In this document: positions 1 to 9,600 of the stretch, in pieces
Layout of the letters: each line of letters starts with the position of its first letter
How positions within the stretch are numbered: the first letter of the stretch is position 1
Assembly (NCBI RefSeq): GCF_000003605.2
Contig: NW_003156736.1
Location: 112,939 to 144,032 of the forward strand
Length of the DNA: 31,094 nt
DNA from: Saccoglossus kowalevskii
Lineage: Eukaryota > Hemichordata > Enteropneusta > Harrimaniidae
Direction: 5' to 3'
Notes under the pieces: model-generated
Databases searched by the model: none
What the model was told of the DNA's origin: nothing
The model's input: the letters and a program-made list of their open reading frames with translations, nothing else
Program-made: the position numbers and the translations under genes

Positions 1-476
1 TACCTGTTGAGCATCACCCTTAAAAAACAAATAATTACCTGTTGAGCATCATTCTTAGAAACAAATAGTTACCTGTTGAGTATCACCCTTAAAAACAAAT
101 AATTACCTGTTGAGCATCATTCTTAGAAACAAATAATTACCTGTTGAGCATCATTCTTAGAAACAAATAATTACCTGTTGAGAATCACCTTTAAAAACAA
201 ATAATTACCTGTCAGGCATCACCCATAAAAACAAATAATTATCTGTTGAGCATCACCTTTACAAACAAATAATTACCTGTCAAGAATCACCCTTAGAAAC
301 AAATAATTACCTGTTGAGCATCACCCTTAAAAACAAATAATTATCTGTTGAGTATCACCCTTAAAAACAAATAATTACCTGTTGAGCATCACCCTTAGAA
401 ACAAATAATTACCTGTTGAGCATCACCCTTAAAAACAAATAATAACCTGTCAAGCATCACCCTTAAAAACAAATAA
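1..476. repeat. 34-bp tandem satellite, about 14 copies
   Basis: A head-to-tail array of a roughly 34-bp unit fills the left edge. Each unit carries ACCTGTTGAGCATCACCC followed by an A-rich spacer containing AAACAAATAATT. Copies differ by a few substitutions, for example GTTGAG versus GTCAAG and CACCCTT versus CATTCTT. The array is cut by the window edge, so its full length is unknown. It ends abruptly near 476. No coding potential is seen. Confidence 0.95.
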
Positions 477-1659
477 TAATGACTGTATTGGCTCTGATTG
501 AAGTTGGGCAATACATCAGGTATACCATGTAAGTCAAGGTCAGATAATGACAGTTAGAAGATTAATGACTCACTAAAAAGCCCCCATTGCTACAAAGTGT
601 AGGAATGCAAGCAAGAACTTACCATTATTTTATAGGGGCATAGGGTTCACTTGAGTGGGCATAGAAGGAATTCATTATTTATTTATGAAACATACAAATG
701 GCTTGAAATATATAATGGTGGTTAAAATAAAGTAGATCTTGTCCTGACAACAATCCCATTCTATAATAATTTTTTTTTATTGTCTTGTAGTTTTTAGTGA
801 CTTTACAGCTATACTTTCCAAAGTCAATAAATAAATGTATATAATCTCCAAAAAAAGTTCAAATTTGTTAGGAAAAATCATTGTTTCCATGGAAACAAGT
901 ACCGGTAGTTCGTTTTCTTCTACAGCTGCTACAATCTGTAAACTGTCAAAAAAGAAATCAAAGAATGTTAGGTTTGAGAAAAAGTTTTTTGTTTTTTTTG
1001 GAAATGCTGGGACAACAAGCAATTTTGTTGTTTAAATTCCTGCAGAAAAGTATCCATTCATTTTGCAATAAATTGTACTCTCAGACAGTATAAGGATATT
1101 GGGAAACACCGTCCTATTTTCAAGAAAATGATGATTGTATTTTAGTGGATAGTGGCCATTTTGTCGGTATTATAATGCTTTTACCATAGGTTCCTATGGC
1201 AGAGATATTATATGACATATCTTAAATTGTTGTCTGGTACCATAGTAATTATATATTGCATTTGATAGAATACTTAAATAAATTTTAAAAATCAGGGTTT
1301 TTAAAAAGTTAAAAGTTAAAAAGTGTTCTATGGAATTGTTCTAAAATTAGCAATTTTGAAAAAAATATTAGCACAAGTTTCTCAAAATACGTCACTGTAA
1401 CACACAAAAGAAGGCTATTTCATGATGCCATGAGACAATAGCTCCATGATTTTACATAATAAACCAATGAACATTGTCATGTGATTTATGCCAACTTTCT
1501 CAAAAATTATGAATAGTCTTCTATCTAAAGAATATCTACATTACCTTTTGCTAAGCGGAATCAAGGATGATGCTTAAAAACACCTCTAATTTAGATAAGG
1601 GGAAGTTGTGCATTGATAGAAAAGCTTTGTTGCAAAATCAAATATTTCTGGATCTTGCA
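477..1659. other. intergenic, no gene seen
   Basis: AT-rich sequence with homopolymer runs and only short chance ORFs. The one distinctive element is a perfect 18-bp palindrome at 881-898 (TTGTTTCCATGGAAACAA), which is related in form to RFX X-box sites. Confidence 0.6.
881..898. promoter_or_regulatory. 18-bp perfect palindrome, X-box-like
   Basis: TTGTTTCCATGGAAACAA is a perfect inverted repeat. RFX X-boxes have the form GTNRCC, a short spacer, then RGYAAC. This site keeps the symmetric GTTNCC-AT-GGNAAC frame but has T and A in place of the R and Y positions. Binding is only a possibility. Confidence 0.25.
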
Positions 1660-1663
1660 ACAG

Positions 1664-1851
1664 TGCCACCAACAGCCAATTTGAGCAAAATGTCAGCCTG
1701 TATTAAATTTTTTAAATTGATTTTTTTGGTTTTTACTTTAACAATTTTGCTATTTTTGTTCCAATCTTCTGAAGGAAAGTGCAGACTATAAATGACTATT
1801 TTGTGAATTTTCGATGAAAAGAGGGAACAGATGGAGAAAAAGTTTAAGCAT
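1664..1851. mobile_element. degenerate MITE, TTAA / CACCACC family, partial
   Basis: The core containing TTCTGAAGGAAAGTGCAGAC, followed by a block like TATTTTGTGAATTTTCGATG, is shared with copies at 3818-4063, 4744-4975 and 15448-15666. The left terminal repeat is degraded here (GTGCCACCAACAGCC). The right end resembles GGAGAAAAAGTTTAA. It looks like an old non-autonomous element. Confidence 0.6.
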
Positions 1852-2512
1852 TCAATTTTGGATTTGACATGCGTGAATTTAAGCTGGATGCAACACAAAC
1901 ACAAATTTTCAAGATGAATCAAGTATTCAAGATGGTGATCGTGCAGTAGTCTCCATGACGATCAGACTGTATTGTGCCAAGAGACATGAAAGATAATGAC
2001 AGTAAAATGAAACAACAATTGGCAAATCTTGAAAAAAAAAATCAGGGGGGTTGTAAATTAAAAAAAAAAAACTTGTTGTATTATTTATATTACATATATA
2101 ATTAAACCTTTCTCTGATACATACGTGTATAGAGTACGTGAATCATATGTGCATGGAGATTTAAATCTCTTCTAATCGCTGTTGAAAATGCCGCCCAGCT
2201 TGACGATTCAACAGTAATTTGACAGCTGCAAGTCTTAAAATGCTGTTAAGGCCGTGCTATGTCATGACATGTAATAAAAATGTCAGCGGGGGAGTGACAG
2301 ACAGACAGATTCATGCTTGAATTAAACGTTAAAGCACGACTGTTCCCATCCTGACGTGGGTTCCATGTGGCATATTGGTATACAAAAATACAACAGGAAA
2401 CTTAAACACACACTGTGCAATTTCTGTAGTCGCTCTGCACAATCAACACTCAACGTCATTCCATCGAATTATCTCCTAATTAAAATGTATATACAGTCTA
2501 ATTTAATTAAAA

Positions 2513-2714
2513 TACTGTGAAATACTTTATTTTCGCTGGAATTAATTTTCGCTGAAAAAGCTTTTGGGTTTTTTGTATGGAATTTATTTTCACTGTTTTT
2601 TGATGAGTTGAATGTGAGACATAGGAAAAAAAGTATATTCGCTGGATTTTATTTTCACTGAAGCATTCCTACAGCGAAAATAAATTCTAAGCGGAAATAA
2701 AGTATTCTACAGTA
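2513..2714. mobile_element. palindromic MITE, TTTTCGCTG family, copy 1
   Basis: A roughly 200-bp foldback element. It opens with TACTGTGAAATACTTTATTT and closes with the near inverse AAGTATTCTACAGTA. Inside are repeated ATTTTCGCTG / CAGCGAAAAT blocks in opposite orientation. Flanking TA dinucleotides suggest TA target duplication, as in Tc1/mariner elements. Other copies lie at 20263-20465, 20777-20987 and 29498-29709. Confidence 0.85.
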
Positions 2715-3556
2715 CCTAACCAGCTTGAAAGGCAGGGTCTATGTAGTTTTGTGTCTGAAATTTTCAACTTATACTACACAAATTTCAAATTAAATTAGTT
2801 TTTATAGATTTCATTTTTTCCATTTTTGACAGCATGCCTCCTTCATAACTGAAATTACTTTTTGCATATCTGTCATTTGCATTTTTATTTGGTTTATATA
2901 TTTTACTGAAATCACAAAGGTGTTTTGTTTTCTTTTTTGCATCATGAAAAATTCGTAAATGAGATTTCCTCAAAAAGATACTGACTGTTTTTTTGGATAT
3001 CATCTTGCTTGTTACCATGGCAAATGATGAGCATATCCTTGTCAATAAACGTCCTTCTGGTATTAGCTAGTTTCCATGACAATCCACCAGTCTGGTATAC
3101 TAGTGATGCTGCATCTATTTCCGTGTGTAATAATTACTCAACCATCAACCTCATATGTACCCACAAAATGTATTGCCATGGCGATAACTTAATATTGTAT
3201 ACAATGCCAGCCCTCAGGAGGGTGAATTTAATTTCTATTAATTTGAACGGACTTATTCATCACAGATTATCATCAGTGATGAGGTTTTGCTTTGTTCAGT
3301 CGTATACATCTGTCTAATTAACCCTACGGGATGCCCATACTGAATCACCGGCCGTTTCTTATAGAAAAATTTCATCAAGGAACAAGTATTCATCAGACAG
3401 TAGTGCGGTCGTTCACATCGGTAGTCTCAATGAATGCTCTCACGATGAGCTGTTGTTGTTGACTTCGCGGTGAATTTCTGACGCTGGATAAATATCCTTG
3501 ATTTCATTGTCGCGATTTATTAATTTGTTTGCTATTATCGTTTGTGTGTTTCGAAA
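2715..3556 (+). promoter_or_regulatory. upstream region of the cystin-like gene
   Basis: About 840 bp between a MITE and the proposed start codon. The distal part is AT-rich. The last 250 bp are less AT-biased, with several CpGs, and probably hold the promoter and 5' UTR. No clear TATA box was identified. An X-box-like palindrome is present at 3011-3024. Short ORFs here have no recognisable content. Confidence 0.35.
3011..3024 (+). promoter_or_regulatory. RFX X-box-like site
   Basis: GTTACCATGGCAAA matches the X-box consensus (GTNRCC, short spacer, RGYAAC) at all positions but the last. X-boxes bind RFX factors and mark promoters of ciliary genes in animals. The site is about 530 bp upstream of the start codon of a gene whose C-terminus resembles cystin, a ciliary protein. 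Distance and function are inferred. Confidence 0.4.
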
Positions 3557-3607
3557 ATGGATGTGCCCTGTGCGAAATCACAAGCTACAGCTGATTTCCT
3601 GAGACGA
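3557..3607 (+). CDS. cystin-like gene exon 1
   Basis: Encodes MDVPCAKSQATADFLRR (17 codons) and ends at CGA|GTAAGT, a near-perfect donor, in phase 0. The start context is CGAAAATGG. No upstream in-frame ATG with a Gly at position 2 is evident. Confidence 0.6.
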
Positions 3608-6600
3608 GTAAGTGCCTTCTTTGTGTTGTCATCGTCTTCAATGCCTGACATGTTGATGGCATATTCGTAACGGGTGAATAGAAACATGCCTATATAGCAG
3701 TTTATTGATATTTATCCTATAATAACGGCGACGTTATAATCACAATTTTAATTTCAAAATTATTACATAATTATTCATATTTTTTTTTTATGAAATATAT
3801 TTGAAACAGTTTCCATGTTAACCTTTTCACCACCAATTTCGCTTTTTTCATCAAAAATTCACAAAATAGTCTTGTTTATAGTCTGTACTTTCCTTCAGAA
3901 GATTGGGACAAAAAAAAGATAAATTTGTCGAGTAAAAACAGAAAATAGACTCAAATTTTGTCTCTTGGCTACAAAATTAGGTTTCATTTCCAGAAATATT
4001 GAAGAATATAAGAAATAAGTGCAGAATATATTGGGCTGGAAAGTCTGGGGGTGAAAAGGTTAAAAAAATCAAATTTAAAATTGACTTCATATGATTATTG
4101 AAATGAAACCATTCAATCATAATTAACTTTTTTTTTTCAAAAGTCCTAATTCCAATGATAATTTTCCCTTGTAAATCTAAATAATTTCCCAACAAATGAA
4201 AAATTATGCTCATTATAGAATTTTCAAAAGTGTTACGCCGTTAATCAGATTACTTTAGTGAATTTCCGTTGACGCTCTCGCGGATGAACAAATTATCATT
4301 TTTCGCAACCAGTGACCTTTAATGATGCAACAAGCTGATTAGAAAGATATTTCGCTATTCGTTAAAGACAATTTTGATGATAATCATCTTTCTGTGATTG
4401 AATCGTGCCATTACGGCTGCTTGTCATGTTCGTCAACAGACGTTACATATTGTTATGAACAGAACGGCGGGGAATTCAGATTGACTCTTTGTTTGCAGAA
4501 TGATAACATTTGCAGAGGAGATAATTTGGCAACTGTCGTTTATAGTTTCTGTAAAATTTTACGGAAATTATGGTCATATTGTCAATTGTAGGAAAGATTT
4601 CACATGATTATTTTGTAAATTGTTATCAGTCATATAATTCATCAAATGTCTTCTTTCATTTCAGGTACAAAATGGGTTTGATCCAATCAAATTCAAGGCT
4701 GCTAATATGAAAAAGGTTAGTATAATTCTATTTTTATTTTTTTTGGCGAGTGCAACTTCTCAATTTTTTCGCCACCAGATTTTCCCGCCCAAATTTTTCT
4801 GCATTTTTTTTTTTTTTTTCAATGTTTCTGGAAATGAATGAGCTCTAATTTTAGAGCCAACAGACAAAATTTGAGTCAATTTTCAGTTTTTACTAAAAAA
4901 TTGGCTATTTTTGTCTCAATCTTCTGAAAGAAAGTGCAGACTATAAATGGGACTATTTTGGTGAAGAAGTTAAAGATGTATTGTCAGCAAACAATTGTTA
5001 AGTAGTACGTGTACTGTAATATATACAACAGCTATAGTATTTGCAAAACAGTAGCTGCATGATTGTCACAGAGCAGTTTTGTTAGTTTAGTTGTGAATGA
5101 ATTTTCACCATCTTAGGGTATCACTAAGTCAACAAATCATACACAGGATTCCCTGTTTGACGATCTGTTAGATGGGCTATATTACAAAACAAATTTTTGT
5201 GAATTTCGCCAGAATACAAAAAACCTAACTGGGGTTCACCAATCTTTGGCGTAACAACTAACATGATCGCTTATTAATGAACAACCTGTGTATAAAGACC
5301 ACCTGTCTATAGTGACCACTTTTAGGCAGTCCCAAGGCATAACGTATAAGCATCCTGTGTATAAAGACCACCTGTCTATAGTGACCACCTTTAGGCAGTT
5401 CTAAGGTATAACATATAAGCATCCTGTGTATAAAGACCACCTGTCTATAGTGACCACCTTTAGGCAGTTCTAAGGTATAACATATAAGCATCCTGTGTAT
5501 AAAGACCACCTGTCTATAGTGACTACTTTTAGGCAGTTCCAAGACATAACGTACAAGCATCCTGTGTATAAAGACCACCTGTCTATAGTGACCACTTTTA
5601 GGCAGTTCTAAGGTATAACATATAAGCATCCTGTGTATAAAACCACCTGTCTATAGTGACCACCTTTAGGCAGTTCTAAGGTATAACATATAAGCATCCT
5701 GTGTATAAAACCACCTGTCTATAGTGACCACCTTTAGGCAGTTCTAAGGTATAACATATAAGCATCCTGTGTATAAAGACCATCTGTCTATAGTGACCAC
5801 TTTTAGGCAGTCCAAAGGTATAATAACGTATAACACCTGTGTATAAAGACCACCTGTCTATAGTGACCACTTTTAGGCAGTTCCAAGACATAACGTATAA
5901 GCATCCTGTGTATAAAGACCATCTGTCTATAGTGACCACTTTTAGGCAGTTCAAAGGTATAATAACATATAAGCAACCTGTGTATAAAGACTACCTGTCT
6001 ATAGTGACCACTTTTAGGCAGTTCAAAGGTATAATAATGTATAACACCTGTGTATAAAGACCACCTGTCTATAGTGACTACTTTTAGGCAGTTCCAAGAC
6101 ATAACGTATAAGCACCCTGTGTATAAAGACTACCTGTCTATAGTGACCACTTTTAGGCAGTTCCAAGACATAACGTATAAGCATCCTGTGTATAAAGACC
6201 ATCTGTCTATAGTGACCACTTTTAGGCAGTTCAAAGGTATAATAACATATAAGCAACCTGTGTATAAAGACTACCTGTCTATAGTGACCACTTTTAGGCA
6301 GTTCAAAGGTATAATAATGTATAACACCTGTGTATAAAGACCACCTGTCTATAGTGACTACTTTTAGGCAGTTCCAAGACATAACGTATAAGCACCCTGT
6401 GTATAAAGACTACCTGTCTATAGTGACCACTTTTAGGCAGTTCAAAGTTATAATAATGTATAACACCTGTGTATAAAGACTACCTGTCTATAGTGACCAC
6501 TTTTAGGAAGTTCAAAGGTATAATAACGTATAAGCATCCTGTGTATAAAGACCACCTGTCTATAGTGACTACTTTTAGGCAGTTCCAAGACATAACGTAT

Positions 6601-9600
6601 AAGCAACCTGTGTATAAAGACCATCTGTCTATAGTGACCACTTTTAGGCAGTTCAAAGGTATAATAATGTATAACACCTGTGTATAAAGACCACCTGTCT
6701 ATAGTGACTACTTTTAGGCAGTTCCAAGACATAACGTATAAGCACCCTGTGTATAAAGACTACCTGTCTATAGTGACCACTTTTAGGCAGTTCAAAGTTA
6801 TAATAATGTATAACACCTGTGTATAAAGACTACCTGTCTATAGTGACCACTTTTAGGCAGTTCAAAGGTATAATAACGTATAAGCATCCTGTGTATAAAG
6901 ACCACCTGTCTATAGTGACTACTTTTAGGCAGTTCCAAGACATAACGTGTAAGCAACCTGTGTATAAAGACCATCTGTCTATAGTGAGGTATAATAACGT
7001 ATAAGCATCCTGTGTATAAAGACCACCTGTCTATAGTGACCACTTTTAGGCAGTTCCAAGACATAACGTGTAAGCAACCTGTGTATAAAGACCACCTGTC
7101 TATAGTGACCACTTTTAGGCAGTTCCAAGACATAGCGTATATGCATTCTGTGTATAAAGACCACCTGTCTATAGTGACTACTTTTAGGCAGTTCCAAGAC
7201 ATAACGTATAAGCAACCTGCGTATAAAGACTGCCTGTGTATAGTGACCACTTTTAGGCAGTTCCAAGACATAACGTATAAGCAACCTGTGTATAAAGACC
7301 ACCTGTCTATAGTGACCACTTTTAGGCAGTTCAGAGGTATAATAACGTATAAGCAACCTGTATATAAAGACCGCCTGTCTATAGTGACCACTTTTAGGCA
7401 GTTCAAAGGTATAATAACGTATAAGCAACCTGTATATAAAGACCACCTGTCTATAGTGACCACTTTTAGGCAGTTCAAAGACATAACTATAAGCATCCTG
7501 TGTATAAAGACCGCCTGTCTATAGTGACCACTTTTAGTCAGTTCAAAGGTATAATATCGTATATGCATTCTGTGTATAAAGACCACCTGTCTATAGTGAC
7601 CACTTTTAGGCAGTTCAGAGGTATAATAACGTATAAGAAACCTGTGTATAAAGACCATCTGTCTATAGTGACCACTTTTAGGCAGTTCAAAGGTATAATA
7701 ACATATAAGCAACCTGTGTATAAAGACCACCTCTCTATAGTGACCATTTTTAGGCAGTTCAGAGGTATAATAACATATAAGAAACCTGTGTATAAAGACT
7801 GCCTGTCTATAGTGACCACTTTTAGGCAGTTCAAAGGTATAATAACGTATAAGCAACCTGTGTATAAAGACTACCTGTCTATAGTGACCACTTTTAGGCA
7901 GTTCCAAGACATAACGTATAAGCAACCTGTGTATAAAGACCACCTGTCTATAGTGACCACTCTTTCAGCAATATTTTGTCTATTCACCTTTGTTTAGAAA
8001 CCAAAATAATAATTAGCATTCTGTTTATAAAAAAATTTTCATTTTCCTTATTTGATTTTGATCAACTCATATAAATTTAATTTTAACAGTTCTATCTCAT
8101 TAATTTATCTGGACAAAAATATTATGTCAAATGTATGACTCGGCGACCCATCAAAAAATAATCCAATTTCTATATAAAGACCATCTGTCTAAAAAAAAAC
8201 AAAAAACAAAACATTTTAATAAAGTTCCCTGGTTGGTTTCATATCGCTATTTTTTTCTCTGAGCTAATTCTAATTGTCACACTCTATGAATAATTATGTA
8301 AACTAGAAGAGTTTTCTTGAAGAAAACCTAAACTTGCTTTCTTTATAAACGTGTTCTCCGAGTGTTACAGTTTAAATTTGTCAAGATAGACTGTCTGTAT
8401 ATAATAACGTATTGTGACTATAAAGCACGATATAACTGTGAATATATTAACAGTCACATGTCCAATGTATGCTGTAATTATTATCATGTCAATAATGCCT
8501 GGTATGTTGCCATGGCAGCAAGGCATCATTAAACCAGACACTTATTATAACATCATCTTTATCTATTATAACAAGATATTCCATTGTTGCAATAGGGGGG
8601 GGGGTTAGAGATAGGGGAGGGGGAGCAGGAAACCTGAGGGACAAAATCAGAAAACTACTCGTAATTGCAAAGACAAAAAAAAAGTATCATTGTCACGTAG
8701 CACACGTACGTATGTACGCTTCACGGATGACTACGTATTATGATTTCACCACGAGTTTTTGTATTCTGTTGATTACATTGACAGTATTACAACAGCATTG
8801 GATCACGTAAATAGTAACTGACAACCATTATAAAGGCTGGCTGACTGAGACGACTGTGCAAAAAATGAGTTCTAAACGCACTTGACATATCAGTCGCATT
8901 AATTATTTATGGTGTTAATCTATTATAACTTGTAAACCTCATACAAATGTTTCGAAATTGTCTAGCGTCTATCGTGTGTATTTTAAAAATATTCGCAATC
9001 TGTAAACCGCAAAGCGTGTATATATACACAATGAAAACTGTTGAAATAACTAAATGAAAACGTTTTTCTATAGGCGCTTTAGATTCTCTATAAATTTGGT
9101 TAAAAGACCTCTAGAACAGTTTGAATTTTTTTATCCTCTCATGTGAATGTGTGTCTTTGATCCGTCATTCGTCAACAATTAAATTTTTTACTTCTTGAAA
9201 ACTACCAGCTCAATTACTTTGATACTTGATATACCTCTATATTCTCTATTTTTAGTGATAATTTTGATAAGAAATTTTTTTTTTTTTTTTCAATAATATT
9301 AAGCTCAATTGCTTTGATACTTGGCATGTAGGTGCCTTGGGTGGATCTTTGTCACATTTGTTTACTAGTATTTTGTTATAATGTCTTCAATTCTCTATTT
9401 TTAATTAATATTTTTAATTGAAATTTTTGGTAAAAAATGCTATTTGCGACTATCGGCTCAATTGCTTTGATACTTGTTATGTAACAATAACTATTGCAAA
9501 TATCTCAATGTTTATAATATCGGTCTTGTTTTGAGGAAGACACTCCAAAAGTTATTTCAACCATGTGATGGCTTACAATCACAAGTTTAATACGTGCTCC

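Larger units (their letters stand above)
5285..7962. repeat. 69-72-bp minisatellite, about 38 units
   Basis: A 2.7-kb head-to-tail array in intron 2 of the cystin-like gene. The unit begins CCTGTGTATAAAGACCACCT, continues GTCTATAGTGACCAC and TTTTAGGCAGTT, and has a variable tail. Tail variants give units of 69, 70 or 72 bp. TTCTAAGGTATAACAT dominates 5390-5760. CCAAGACATAACG, CAAAGGTATAATAACG and AATAATGTATAACA interleave after that. A truncated unit lies at about 6985. Because most units are multiples of three with few stops, long ORFs appear on both strands and in two minus frames. These are repeat artefacts rather than genes. Confidence 0.97.

Noticed and set aside
1-476. CRISPR-like array
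   Set aside because: The 34-bp units repeat over their full length with no unique spacers, and the context is an animal genome.
3009-3317. 102-codon + ORF
   Set aside because: It lies in the upstream region with no recognised domain; its ATG is part of sequence next to the X-box-like palindrome.
6798-7943. 381-codon minus-strand ORF and its overlapping plus-strand ORFs
   Set aside because: These are translations of a tandem repeat whose unit is mostly a multiple of three. Several frames on both strands are open at once, and there is no start context, splice logic or domain.
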